Source: a bacterium
Lineage (GTDB): Bacteria; DRYD01
DNA: 62,661 bases
NCBI GenBank assembly: GCA_030549815.1
Contig: JAUQQQ010000010.1
Coordinates: forward strand, 1-62,661
Reading direction: 5' to 3'
How positions within the stretch are numbered: position 1 is the stretch's first letter; each line of letters begins with the position of its first letter. Shown here piece after piece: positions 1-8,924 of this stretch. A program made the translations under genes and the position numbers. Under the pieces are notes generated by a model. The model ran no database searches, was not told the origin of the DNA, and saw only the letters and a list, made by a program, of their open reading frames with translations.

Positions 1-239
1 ATATATGACAGGAAGGAATGATATTGGAGGGTTAGCATTAAGGATGGACAATTTGCAGTAGTTGGTTGTAGAGTGTTAAGGCTGATATAGGTAGGGACGT
101 TGAAATACCATTCAACGGAAATTTCTACTTATGTATTGAAAAAAGAGGAAGAGCCTTAACAATAAACGGCAAACAATGGGACCAATTAAATCAACAAGAA
201 ATTCAAAGTGAAAGAGATTTAAATATTTTTAGTTTTTAA
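1..239 (+). pseudogene. 3' remnant of a broken, unidentified gene at the window edge
   Basis: No single open frame covers this stretch, but protein-like sequence continues across three frames. Bases 5-61 read MTGRNDIGGLALRMDNLQ and stop. Bases 40-90 in the next frame read IKDGQFAVVGCRVLR before a stop. Bases 72-239 in the third frame read KADIGRDVEIPFNGNFYLC and continue to a clean TAA after ...DLNIFSF. The pieces join naturally if two single-base shifts are assumed. The family is not recognised; the extended polar sequence would fit the end of an exported or pilus-type protein. It may be genuine gene decay or low sequence quality at a contig edge. Confidence 0.5.
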
Positions 240-345
240 AAATTTGATATCAAGATGGGGCTGTGAGTGCGGCTTTGAATAGTAGAGTAGGTTCAGCAAG
301 TAAGAAGGAAAACGAGAATAAAAAATTAAACATAAAATAGAGAGC

Positions 346-714
346 ATGAAAAAAGGTATATTTAACATAGCTACGATAACCTTTATAAGTATATTTACAA
401 TCTTTACCCTCCTTTCATTTGCAACTTTAATAACACATTTCTCCAATTTTGATAGATTTTTTATTTTTTACCAAGGATACTACTTATGCGATTCATTTAT
501 CGTTAAATTCGATACCAATAAAACAACTGGAGAATTAATATTAACGAATGTTCCTTATAATTCAAGCCAAAGCCCACAAGAAGTGGGTAAATCCTTTTTA
601 GATACAGGAAACGTAAAATCATCAACTTATCCCTACAAATACACAACTGAAGTAGAAATTCAATACTCGAATGGAATACAAAAATATAGGATAGTTAAAA
701 AATACACAGAATAA
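346..714 (+). CDS. Small membrane-anchored exported protein, unknown function
   Basis: The 122-residue product has a basic start (MKKG) followed by one long hydrophobic segment at about residues 5-30, then a polar domain of about 90 residues predicted to face outside the cytoplasm. The start resembles class III signal or pilin-like anchors (K-K-G before the hydrophobic stretch) but lacks the Glu at +5, so calling it a pilin would be guesswork. Only a weak purine stretch (AGAGAG) precedes the ATG. It lies between the broken gene at the window edge and gatB, 44 bases ahead of the latter, on the same strand. The tail is rich in Tyr, Lys and Thr. No catalytic motif is visible. Confidence 0.6.
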   Translation: MKKGIFNIATITFISIFTIFTLLSFATLITHFSNFDRFFIFYQGYYLCDSFIVKFDTNKTTGELILTNVPYNSSQSPQEVGKSFLDTGNVKSSTYPYKYTTEVEIQYSNGIQKYRIVKKYTE

Positions 715-758
715 TTTTAGAAAATAATTTAAAAATAAAAAACGGAGAGTGATAAAAA

Positions 759-2210
759 ATGAAATACGACATAGTTATAGGATTAGAAGTCCATATAGAA
801 CTATCAACAGAAAAGAAATTATTTTGTGGTTGTAAGAATGAATTCACACATGAACCCAATAAAAATGTATGTCCTGTATGTTTGGGATTACCGGGATCCT
901 TACCAGTAATTAATGAACAAGCCATAGAATACTTTGTAAAATTAGCAAAAGCATTGGAATGTGAAATCAGTAATTTTAGTAAATTTGACAGAAAGCATTA
1001 TTTTTACCCAGACATGCCAAAAAATTACCAAATATCACAATACGACCTACCCTTAGCAAAAGGAGGTAAATTACTCCTACCAAATTTCAATAAATACGTA
1101 TTTTTGAAAAGAATACACTTAGAGGAGGATACAGGTAAATCGATACACATAGGTGGTGACAATCTAAAAGAAGCCAAATATACATTACTTAACTACAATA
1201 GAGCAGGTGTACCATTAGTTGAAATCGTCACCGAGCCAGTTATCTATTCCGTAGAAGAAGCCATTGAATTTTTAGAATTACTAAGACTAACAGCACTATA
1301 TTTAGGTATAAGCGATGTGAAGATGGAAGAAGGGAGCTTGAGATGCGACGCAAACATCTCCCTTAAACCCAAAAACTCAAACCAATTGGGAACAAAAGTA
1401 GAAATAAAAAACATAAACTCTTTCAAATTCTTGGCAAAAGCTCTAAACTACGAAATAGAAAGGCAATCACAACTTTTAGATAAAGGTATAGAAATAATTC
1501 AAGAGACCCGGGGATGGGACGAAAAAACCCAATCCACATACTCAATGAGAACCAAAGAAGAAGCACACGACTACAGATATTTTCCCGAACCCGATTTATT
1601 ACCTTTAAAAATAAGCCAACAGTATATACAAGCAATACAAATACCACTTACTCCTTCACAGTACTACCAAAAATACATATCTCTCAACCTTAACGAAGAA
1701 GAAATAATGTTCCTTTTAGAAAATCAACAAATAAACAACCTATTTAACAATCTACTGGAATACACAAAAGGAAATACGAATGTCAATGCAAAATCGATAG
1801 TGAAATTCCTAAAAACCGACTTCGCTTACCTCTATAACAACAACCAAATAAAATGGGAAGAAATAAAAATCAATAACATTATAAATTACATCAGTTTGGT
1901 TGAAAATAAATCCATAGATGTGCTAAACACAAAGAAATACTTACCAGAAATCCTACATAAAGAAATGAATTTAACTGAATTTTTAAAATCAAAAAATCTA
2001 ATTATTGAAGAGGATCACAATCTAATAGAAAAATTAATAGATGAGGTAATATCAAGAAATCCGCAAGCTGTTGAAGATTATTTAAACGGCAAAGAAAAAG
2101 CTCTCGGATTCTTAGTAGGACAAGCAATGAAAGAATTAAAAGGAAAAGCAAAACCAAACACAGTCTCCGAATTGATAGTAAATAAACTACAAGCATTTAT
2201 TAAAAACTAA
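759..2210 (+). CDS. gatB: Asp-tRNA(Asn)/Glu-tRNA(Gln) amidotransferase subunit B
   Basis: GatB binds the misacylated tRNA, phosphorylates the side-chain carboxylate and lets GatCAB amidate it to Gln-tRNA or Asn-tRNA. The product begins with the family signature MKYDIVIGLEVHIEL and contains the early zinc-type cysteines (FCGCKNEF, NVCPVCLGLPG). It also has the HYFYPDMPKNYQISQYD block, the VPLVEIVTEP block and the DYRYFPEPDL motif, and ends in the helical/YqeY-like tail (QAMKELKGKANP-type motif). At 483 residues it is normal length. A good Shine-Dalgarno (ACGGAGAG) lies before the ATG. gatA and gatC are not in the window, so the genes of the complex are dispersed. It is followed after 16 bases by the DJ-1-family gene, probably in one transcript. 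Confidence 0.97.
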   Translation: MKYDIVIGLEVHIELSTEKKLFCGCKNEFTHEPNKNVCPVCLGLPGSLPVINEQAIEYFVKLAKALECEISNFSKFDRKHYFYPDMPKNYQISQYDLPLAKGGKLLLPNFNKYVFLKRIHLEEDTGKSIHIGGDNLKEAKYTLLNYNRAGVPLVEIVTEPVIYSVEEAIEFLELLRLTALYLGISDVKMEEGSLRCDANISLKPKNSNQLGTKVEIKNINSFKFLAKALNYEIERQSQLLDKGIEIIQETRGWDEKTQSTYSMRTKEEAHDYRYFPEPDLLPLKISQQYIQAIQIPLTPSQYYQKYISLNLNEEEIMFLLENQQINNLFNNLLEYTKGNTNVNAKSIVKFLKTDFAYLYNNNQIKWEEIKINNIINYISLVENKSIDVLNTKKYLPEILHKEMNLTEFLKSKNLIIEEDHNLIEKLIDEVISRNPQAVEDYLNGKEKALGFLVGQAMKELKGKAKPNTVSELIVNKLQAFIKN

Positions 2211-2226
2211 AAAGGGGGTAAGTGGA

Positions 2227-2808
2227 ATGAAAAAACCAAAAGTTTTAGCTTTGGTAAGTAATGGGGTAGAAGAAATGGAACTCGTCATTACCGTAGATCT
2301 ATTAAGACGAGCCGGAATAGATGTAGATATAGTATCAATTCAAGACCAAATAGTAGAATGCTCGAGAAATGTAAAAATAGTTGCAGACAAAACATTAGAT
2401 TTAGAAAACTTAGATGAATTCATAAAAGAATACGACGCTTTATTTATCCCTGGTGGGTCAAACAATGCACAAAATTTGAAAAATCACGAACCAACCAAAA
2501 TAATAATAGAACATTTTATGAATTCGAATAAAATAGTTTCAGCAATATGTGCAGGCCCAACCGTTATTAATAAACATTACAAATTAGACAATTACAAAGC
2601 AACATGCTATCCGACACTGAAAGAAGAAATACCCAATTTCGAAGAAAGGTCAGTTGTTGAAGATAGAAATCTAATAACGTCGCAGGGGCCAGCAACAACA
2701 TTCGAATTCGCACTCAAATTAATAGAAAAACTGAAAAATAAAGAAACCAGAGAAACCGTCTCCAAAGCCACACTATTTGAAGAATATTTTAAAATATCCA
2801 AAGTTTAA
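2227..2808 (+). CDS. DJ-1/PfpI family protein (ThiJ-like)
   Basis: The 193-residue protein has the class I glutamine-amidotransferase-like fold of the DJ-1 branch. The nucleophile elbow is SAICAGP with Cys108, and an early Glu in the EEMELVITVDLLRRAG stretch is in the position of the conserved acid that tunes the cysteine. A His (NKHYKL) follows the elbow. Family members act as deglycases/glyoxalases, chaperones or redox sensors; nothing in the sequence selects among these. A strong Shine-Dalgarno (AAAGGGGGT) precedes the ATG, 16 bases behind gatB. The gene converges on leuA across a 156-base gap that holds no clear hairpin terminator. Confidence 0.9.
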   Translation: MKKPKVLALVSNGVEEMELVITVDLLRRAGIDVDIVSIQDQIVECSRNVKIVADKTLDLENLDEFIKEYDALFIPGGSNNAQNLKNHEPTKIIIEHFMNSNKIVSAICAGPTVINKHYKLDNYKATCYPTLKEEIPNFEERSVVEDRNLITSQGPATTFEFALKLIEKLKNKETRETVSKATLFEEYFKISKV

Positions 2809-2964
2809 AAAATACTGATCTATATCGTAGAGAATTAACTCACCATACTTTGCCCAATACTCACTTCCAGTAAATACATTTTTATTCAAATTGCAACAAA
2901 TTATAATTACAAAACAAAATTTCAATCCTAATTTTCTTTAATATTTTTTCAATCGTAAATAGGA

Positions 2965-4125
2965 TTATGTTTTTTTAGTTTGCAAAGTTCTCTCCACGAT
3001 CTTAACTAATTCATCGTCTCTTATTTCTCCTTTAACATCTGCTTCTTTTTTAAATTCGCTAAACACTTCATTCATTTGTTCTTCAGTAAGGTTGTATCCG
3101 AGTTCTACTAATTTAGCTTTAAGGCCATGTCTTCCCGAGTTTTTATTTAAAACTATAATTCCACCCTTAGGAAGACCTATATCCTGAGGATCTATTATTT
3201 CGTAATTCATTCTGTTAGATACAACTCCATGCTGATGGACACCAGATTGATGTCTAAAAGCATTTAATCCAACGATTGCTTTATTTGGCTGTATAGGTAT
3301 TCCAGAGTATTTAGAAACCAACTGGCTAACGTGATAAATCCTTGTGGTATCGATATTAGTATAAAGGTTAAAGAAATCTTTTCTTACTTTGATAGCCATT
3401 ATAACTTCTTCAAGTGCAGTATTACCAGCTCTTTCACCTATTCCATTAATACATCCCTCAACTTGCCTTGCTCCAGCTTTAACAGCAGCCAAACTATTAG
3501 CAACTGCTAAACCTAAATCATCATGACAATGAGTAGAAACAATGTATTTGCCATCTACTTTTTGGAGAATCGTTTTTATAAGTAAAGCGTATTCTTCAGG
3601 TATAATATAACCCACAGTGTCAGGTATATTAATCGTGGTAGCACCACTTTTTACAGCAACTTGCAGGACTTTTATTAAGAAATCCCAATCGGATCTTGTT
3701 GCATCTTGAGCAGAAAACTCAACATCGGAGCAATACCTTTTTGCATATTTTACCATACTTTCTGTTATTTCGATTACCTCATCTCTTGTTTTTTTCATCA
3801 TAGTTTGCAAATGTATGTCAGAAGTAGAAATAAACACATGTATTCGTGGGTTTTGTGCTACTCTTACAGCTTCCCAACCTATGTCTATGTCTTTTTGCAC
3901 AGTTCTACACAAAGTAGCAACGATAGAATCTTTAATGATAGAGGCAATAGTTCTAACGCTTTCAAATTCTCCTTGAGAAGATGCAGCAAACCCCGCTTCG
4001 ATTATATCAACTCTCATCCTCTCTAATTCCTTTGCTATCTCTATTTTTTCATTCAATTTTAGATTAACACCAGGAGTTTGATCACCGTCTCTGAGAGTAG
4101 TATCAAAAATGTAAACTCTATCCAT
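2965..4125 (-). CDS. leuA: 2-isopropylmalate synthase-type enzyme, short form without regulatory domain
   Basis: This is an acetyl-CoA-dependent acyltransferase of the DRE-TIM family. It shows the LRDGDQTPG active-site motif just after the start, the metal-binding HCHDDLG motif, GARQVEGCINGIGERAGN and the SGVHQHGV region. The family condenses acetyl-CoA with a 2-oxo acid; the closest visual match is 2-isopropylmalate synthase (leucine pathway). Homocitrate or citramalate synthase activity is possible because the C-terminal leucine-sensing domain (about 120 residues in ordinary LeuA) is absent, giving only 386 residues. An ATG 42 bases further upstream is in frame, but the start at 4125 has a clear AAGGGGGGAT ribosome site. 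No other leucine genes adjoin it. Confidence 0.85.
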   Translation of the reverse strand: MDRVYIFDTTLRDGDQTPGVNLKLNEKIEIAKELERMRVDIIEAGFAASSQGEFESVRTIASIIKDSIVATLCRTVQKDIDIGWEAVRVAQNPRIHVFISTSDIHLQTMMKKTRDEVIEITESMVKYAKRYCSDVEFSAQDATRSDWDFLIKVLQVAVKSGATTINIPDTVGYIIPEEYALLIKTILQKVDGKYIVSTHCHDDLGLAVANSLAAVKAGARQVEGCINGIGERAGNTALEEVIMAIKVRKDFFNLYTNIDTTRIYHVSQLVSKYSGIPIQPNKAIVGLNAFRHQSGVHQHGVVSNRMNYEIIDPQDIGLPKGGIIVLNKNSGRHGLKAKLVELGYNLTEEQMNEVFSEFKKEADVKGEIRDDELVKIVERTLQTKKT

Positions 4126-4141
4126 ATTATAATCCCCCCTT

Positions 4142-5911
4142 CTATAGATTATTAGTAGAAATCTCAAATTCTATGGGATAAGAAAAACCTGGAGTTATCA
4201 AAAAACCTATAGGTATTTCAACACTTTCAAATGGCTCCAAATTAACTTCATATATTTTTCTATAACTACCACTATCAGTTCTAAAGATCTTATTGTTCAT
4301 TAGGAATATAAATGGAGTATAACCTGAAACAGAGGAGTAATATAGATTAACTTTTTGACTACTTTTTTTATCGTTATTTATCTTGAAAATAATTTTATAA
4401 TAAACTCCATAATTTGAATAATTTTGTTTATCCTGGTAACTTATTAATTCATCGGGGATCCTAAAACTAAAGAAATTTTTTGAAGTATTGAATTCAACTT
4501 GTTTTGTTATGATAGGTTTATAGAATTTACCTGTGGTCCTTGGCGTTCCATCACTTTCCAAAAAGCTAAGGTTTTCCAAATTAGGCAAATTGGAAGAAGA
4601 TGCAAAAATTCTTAATTTTAAACGTCTATTGGATTTGATATATAAAAAGCCAGATATAACTTCTTTTTCAAATCCTTTAATATTTATTATTCTTACTTTC
4701 TGTCCATTAAATATGTTTATTTTTGCAACTCCTTTTTCTTTCAAAAATTGCAGAAAACTAATGGAAGATTTAATTCCTGTTTCTACTTCACTAATACTTT
4801 TGGAATAATCGAAGAAAAATTCAACATTAGCTACATTTTTTTTAGTAGAAGAAAACGTTAGTTTACTGTCATCATCAATTTCCCCAGGATTTTCAATTTC
4901 TATGAAGTAGTTTGTATTAAAAGAAAACAAATGATGGAACCATATCCAATATCCATTATTTTCAAGGACATTACCCTCAAAGATCATCCCGTCCTTACTA
5001 ATTTTTTCAGGATTGTTAGAAACAACTAAATAATCAAAACTCAATTCTGAAACACTATCGTCCTTTTTAAAAACTAACTTAACATTTTTACGAATGTCCT
5101 TGTAGGGAAAAACAGAATTTTGGGTAAAAAGAATGTAATTATAGGTATTACGATACCTTTCTAAATAGTACCTCAGATCACTTTCTATGTTAAGTTTTAC
5201 ATTTGGAAGAATAAAAGATTTAAAAAAATCAATCCTACTAAACAAATCCCAATTCGTGAAATAGATTGTATTACCAATCGTTTTTATTTCGAAAGAAGGG
5301 ATTTTAGCAACGATATAGGAAGAATCTTGTCCATTATCATAAGTAAGCAAGATCGTTTGAGAAGATATCGGTTCAACAGGAGATATATAAAGTTTTCCAT
5401 TTTTATAATAACAGTAATCAGGAATGTTCAAATTAAAATCTTTTTTTGATTTATTGAATATCCTTACGACAGCAGTTTCCCCTGTCAATACTTCAATATA
5501 ATTCTTTTCAAAAAAAACATCAGGTAAGTATTTTAAATTATACAAATTTTTCTTGTAAGACTCAATTAATCCAGAAACATCAGAATATCCCAGATCATAA
5601 CTCCAAGTTTTATCAAACGAAAGAATTACATCGCTATTAATACGAACTTTATACTTGCCTTCATAATCGTCGTAAACTATACTATAATTTACAGGATAAT
5701 CCGAAAAAATGTTTTTCTTAAGAACACTCATTATCCGAGGATTATCATATCTTTTAGGTAGGTAAATTATCCGATAATCAGAATTGTTAGATTTAAAATA
5801 ATAAGAAACCACATTCCCACTTTGCTTCTTAAACAATTCAACTCCAGCAAAAGAAAAACAGATTAAAAAATAAATAAATATAAACAAAATTCTAACCATT
5901 ATTCTAACCAT
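4142..5911 (-). CDS. Large exported protein of unknown function
   Basis: The 589-residue product starts with a duplicated MVRIMVRI stretch leading into a hydrophobic signal peptide (about residues 5-22, ending near SFAG). The remainder is rich in Asn, Ser, Tyr, Phe and Lys, with alternating hydrophobic residues suggesting all-beta domains. No cysteine motif, catalytic signature or recognisable domain was found. Either of the two near-identical starts could be used; neither has a convincing Shine-Dalgarno. It ends 16 bases ahead of the leuA-type start and is preceded by the G-rich island at 5933-6172, which could be its leader. A surface or periplasmic structural role is the most that can be inferred. 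Confidence 0.75.
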   Translation of the reverse strand: MVRIMVRILFIFIYFLICFSFAGVELFKKQSGNVVSYYFKSNNSDYRIIYLPKRYDNPRIMSVLKKNIFSDYPVNYSIVYDDYEGKYKVRINSDVILSFDKTWSYDLGYSDVSGLIESYKKNLYNLKYLPDVFFEKNYIEVLTGETAVVRIFNKSKKDFNLNIPDYCYYKNGKLYISPVEPISSQTILLTYDNGQDSSYIVAKIPSFEIKTIGNTIYFTNWDLFSRIDFFKSFILPNVKLNIESDLRYYLERYRNTYNYILFTQNSVFPYKDIRKNVKLVFKKDDSVSELSFDYLVVSNNPEKISKDGMIFEGNVLENNGYWIWFHHLFSFNTNYFIEIENPGEIDDDSKLTFSSTKKNVANVEFFFDYSKSISEVETGIKSSISFLQFLKEKGVAKINIFNGQKVRIINIKGFEKEVISGFLYIKSNRRLKLRIFASSSNLPNLENLSFLESDGTPRTTGKFYKPIITKQVEFNTSKNFFSFRIPDELISYQDKQNYSNYGVYYKIIFKINNDKKSSQKVNLYYSSVSGYTPFIFLMNNKIFRTDSGSYRKIYEVNLEPFESVEIPIGFLITPGFSYPIEFEISTNNL

Positions 5912-5932
5912 TTCATTATTTATATTAAATAA

Positions 5933-6172
5933 TCAAGTAAGAAAATCCTTGCTAGATTTTTGTTGTAGTAAACTTCTCCTAACACTTACCTCAATTACAT
6001 CTACTTTGACATTCCACGAGCCTTTTATGGGAAAAGGGTCTTTCCACCACATTTTCAGCCTGTTCCATGCACTTGCACTTTCCCCGAGCACTTACATTTT
6101 CTCTGAAGATCATCATTCATTACCACTTCCTTACCCAACCAACAATCTACACAAAAAAGCCAAGCATTTTTT
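5933..6172 (-). other. G-rich intergenic island; candidate structured RNA or mobile-element remnant
   Basis: About 240 bases between two minus-strand genes stand out by composition: on the minus strand they are G/A-rich with GC well above the neighbours. Features include a perfect hairpin (CCTTTT...AAAAGG, near 6023-6039), three AAGTGC/AAGTGT-type repeats, and a short AAAATC...GATTTT inverted repeat near the downstream end. A GTG-initiated minus frame of 52 codons (6091 to 5933) contains KMWWKDPFPIKG and looks somewhat protein-like. A second minus frame also stays open for a while, which is typical of GC-richer non-coding DNA. It does not show the conserved cores of SRP RNA, tmRNA, RNase P RNA or 6S RNA as far as can be judged by eye. 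Confidence 0.4.
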
Positions 6173-8104
6173 CTAATGAGAATTTTCTATCAACTTGATT
6201 CTAACGTTTGAGTAGTAGTGTTTAAGAATTTGGATATAGTTGAATTTTTTTGCCAACTCATTTGCTCCGAATTGACATAACCCAACGCCATGCCCAAATC
6301 CTCTACCTTCAAAAATAACATCATTACCATTAACCTCAACCTTCTGTATAAAATTAGAAGGTAATAAACTGTAGTAAAGGTCTTCTGAAATTAGATAAAT
6401 TGAATCGTCTTTATAAGCTACGTATTTGCTTATATCAGTAATAATGATCATTTTTTCTATTCTTTGGCTTTGATTTTTTTCTATTTTTATTTCCTTTAAT
6501 TTTCCTTTCCATTCCTGTCCTATTATCCTTGGTATCGTTTTGCTCAATATTTTTTCTAACTTTTGTTTTGGTATTCTTACTTTCCATTTAAAAAGTGGGG
6601 AATGTTTACAATATGCATCATCAATGTTTTTCTCGTAATCTTTAACCATTCTCAAGTATGGTATTTTTTTATTCCACACATCTTCGGAATTTGCGGTGAT
6701 TCCACCACAAGTTGAGTGATAAACAGCATCTATGGGAAAGTCTTTATAAACGATAATCTGTCCCATAGTTGAATAGGTAGCGATAAAACTTTTAAAGGTT
6801 TCATAATTTTCTCCTTCGAAATTTTGGCAGTGTGGCATATCACAAAGGTCAAAATTCTTGTGTCTCCTTTTATTTTTAATAGCATATGTTCTTGCAGCGA
6901 CCGCTTGAGCTTTTAGTGCTTCTAACTCAAAAATATCAGGCATCTCACTTACAACAACCGAACAAATATAATCCTCTAAACGGATTTTCAAGATCAATGG
7001 TTTTTCAGAAATAATACTGTCAAACCTATAGCTATGATAACTTTCTATTCCGTTTTGTTTATTTTTTTCGATTATCACATAGAAATTTTGGTTGTCAAAA
7101 TCCATTATAACTCCCTTTTTGTTTATCCTACTTATTTCAACATTAACAAAAAAACCGGAATTATTTTTATTAACTAAATCCCTTTTATGAAAATTTCTAC
7201 TAACAACAGCATTATAAACTTGTTCATAAATTATTTTCATTCTTGGCGAAAAATAAAAATACTTTCTGGTTTTCGGATTTTGGATGATAAATTCAATTGG
7301 CATTAGTAATTCTATAAAAGAAAAATCAAATGATTGCTTTTTTACTCCAATTAAACCAGGTACAATCATTTCTAAAAGATAAGAATTAAAAGAAAAAATG
7401 TAAGGGTTTGAAAGGTTCTCTACTGTGAAAGTATTTTCTGCTAAGAAGTAATAATTACCATAATTAACCAAAAACGGCGTATTATTAGAAGTCCAGGCCA
7501 AAACGTTATTTTTATCAGTATAGTATTCAACACAATACTTTCGGGAAAGCAGTATTTTAGTAAAATGTTTGAAAGAAAAGTATTGGTATTGTCGATTAAC
7601 AAAATTTATATCATAAATCCCAAAATTTTTATACAACTCTGTGTAGTATTTTTTCCCCGTTGCACTAAACATCAAACTTTGATAAGTAAAGATAATTTTT
7701 CCTGTTTTAGAATAATCTTGGAAACTTATTATTGTGCTTATTGGTATAAACCTGCAATCATTAACAATAAGTAAATCAATATCTTCATCCAATAGATTAA
7801 TGTTTTTATCAGTTATTATTAAATATTTTACATGAAGGGAGGAGAGAAATTTTTCTAAAAAATAGAATTCTTTTATGTATCGTCTTGGCATTCTTTCAAA
7901 AGTTAGGACTGAGAAATATATTCCAACTATCTTCCCTTCCTTTTTAAACTCTTTCTTGAAATTGCTATAAAAATAATCATAAACTTGCTGATTTATAAGA
8001 TCATAGAAAAAAATAAGAAAAAATAAAAAAAAGATTTCAAGCGCTAATAAAGCCAGCCCTAAGAAATTTCCAAAGAAATTTCGAAATAAATTTACAATGT
8101 CCAT
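6173..8104 (-). CDS. Membrane-anchored SpoIID/LytB-domain protein
   Basis: This is a 643-residue protein with one N-terminal transmembrane helix (about residues 10-40). It has an extracytoplasmic region of about 300 residues without a recognised family and a C-terminal SpoIID/LytB domain. The SpoIID part shows EALKAQAVAARTYAI, a CGGITANSEDVW block and the terminal GRGFGHGVGLCQFGANELAK signature. SpoIID proteins are lytic transglycosylases or amidase enhancers acting on peptidoglycan stripped of stem peptides, so a cell-wall remodelling role outside the inner membrane is likely. The catalytic Glu usual for active SpoIID lies in the SEMPDIFELEALKAQ segment. No Shine-Dalgarno precedes the ATG. 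It is transcribed away from the pilus-type gene at 8259. Confidence 0.88.
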   Translation of the reverse strand: MDIVNLFRNFFGNFLGLALLALEIFFLFFLIFFYDLINQQVYDYFYSNFKKEFKKEGKIVGIYFSVLTFERMPRRYIKEFYFLEKFLSSLHVKYLIITDKNINLLDEDIDLLIVNDCRFIPISTIISFQDYSKTGKIIFTYQSLMFSATGKKYYTELYKNFGIYDINFVNRQYQYFSFKHFTKILLSRKYCVEYYTDKNNVLAWTSNNTPFLVNYGNYYFLAENTFTVENLSNPYIFSFNSYLLEMIVPGLIGVKKQSFDFSFIELLMPIEFIIQNPKTRKYFYFSPRMKIIYEQVYNAVVSRNFHKRDLVNKNNSGFFVNVEISRINKKGVIMDFDNQNFYVIIEKNKQNGIESYHSYRFDSIISEKPLILKIRLEDYICSVVVSEMPDIFELEALKAQAVAARTYAIKNKRRHKNFDLCDMPHCQNFEGENYETFKSFIATYSTMGQIIVYKDFPIDAVYHSTCGGITANSEDVWNKKIPYLRMVKDYEKNIDDAYCKHSPLFKWKVRIPKQKLEKILSKTIPRIIGQEWKGKLKEIKIEKNQSQRIEKMIIITDISKYVAYKDDSIYLISEDLYYSLLPSNFIQKVEVNGNDVIFEGRGFGHGVGLCQFGANELAKKFNYIQILKHYYSNVRIKLIENSH

Positions 8105-8151
8105 AAGTATTTAATTTTACAAAAAAATTTTAAAACCTATTGAAAATTTTA

Positions 8152-8201
8152 TAACATTTTTTTAACAATTTTAAGGCAATTTTAACATTTTTTTAACAAT
8201 T
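8152..8201. repeat. Pair of identical 19-bp direct repeats 31 bp apart
   Basis: TAACATTTTTTTAACAATT occurs at 8152-8170 and again at 8183-8201, a centre-to-centre distance of 31 bp (about three helical turns). The pair lies directly upstream of the promoter-like element at 8209-8236. It may be an operator pair or an AT-rich UP-type element. Similar TTAACAATT strings also occur in the origin region, so chance in AT-rich DNA is not excluded. Confidence 0.45.
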
Positions 8202-8208
8202 ACCCCAC

Positions 8209-8236
8209 TTGACTTTTTGAAAAAATGTGTTATATA
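8209..8236 (+). promoter_or_regulatory. Sigma70-type promoter of the PilX-like gene
   Basis: TTGACT (8209-8214) and TATATA (8231-8236) are separated by 16 bases. A strong Shine-Dalgarno (GGAGGTGAT, 8245-8253) follows and the gene starts at 8259, so the predicted transcript would have a very short leader starting at or just before the ribosome site. The TATATATATA run makes the exact -10 register uncertain. Confidence 0.5.
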
Positions 8237-8258
8237 TATAAATTGGAGGTGATAATGA

Positions 8259-8924
8259 ATGAATAAAAAGGGTGTCCTATTACTAAGCACATTATTCTTT
8301 ATAGTAGTCCTCATAATGATGTCAGTCGCTTTGTTTGGATTAACACAAAATAATTACAAAGTCAATAAAGATTACTTTGCAGATCAAAATTCTCTAAATA
8401 ACGCTGAAAACACTATTCAAATCCTGATTTTCCTAATTCAACACGACCCCAATATTTTTAAGCTAAATAATAATAGCGTTAATTTTCCTACTCCAAAAAT
8501 AGATAAAATATTAAGCAATAATGATTTCAATCAAAACCTTCCTTACTTTTATATTGTTTACAACATGAATTCTGGAATAGTTAAAACAAACTGCACCTCA
8601 GCTCCGACTATTAGTATAGATGAAGTTTCCTCCAATGAAATTTATGCGTTAATTTTTTACCCTAAAAACAAGCCAATTTCGGAAGAGGGAGTTGTCTTTT
8701 TCTTTGGCAATAAAATAGATCCTAATAATGTATTAAATAAAGATAATGGTAATATTGCTTACTATGAAATAATTAATCCAACAAGTGTTAAATTTTACAT
8801 AAATACATTGCCTCCTAACAACTCTGTTTCTTTCCCAATCTATAGTTCTCTAAACAATGGTGGAACTGATGTTGAAATGAATAGATTAAGTCCAAACAGC
8901 AGTAGAAAAATTAATACAGTGTAA
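8259..8924 (+). CDS. PilX-like pilus assembly protein, N-terminal part (frame interrupted)
   Basis: The 221-residue frame begins MNKKGVLLLSTLFF, a Lys-Lys-Gly start with a long hydrophobic helix. This is followed by QNNYKVNKDYFADQNSLNNAEN, which resembles the PilX/minor pilin start in which a hydrophobic helix leads into an AAE-type motif. It would place the product in the inner membrane or pilus tip. The frame ends at a TAA (8922-8924), but the -1 frame is open from 8915 and continues with matching sequence (NLFALSYSRVPGQNRYK) into the long frame that follows. The two were probably one gene of about 1,000 codons. Strong ribosome site and promoter precede the start. Confidence 0.75.
   Translation: MNKKGVLLLSTLFFIVVLIMMSVALFGLTQNNYKVNKDYFADQNSLNNAENTIQILIFLIQHDPNIFKLNNNSVNFPTPKIDKILSNNDFNQNLPYFYIVYNMNSGIVKTNCTSAPTISIDEVSSNEIYALIFYPKNKPISEEGVVFFFGNKIDPNNVLNKDNGNIAYYEIINPTSVKFYINTLPPNNSVSFPIYSSLNNGGTDVEMNRLSPNSSRKINTV

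Noticed and set aside
5949-6176. Plus-strand open frame of 75 codons in the G-rich island
   Set aside because: No ribosome site, His/Ser/Leu-rich composition from antisense of a purine-rich stretch, and opposite to the direction of both neighbours.
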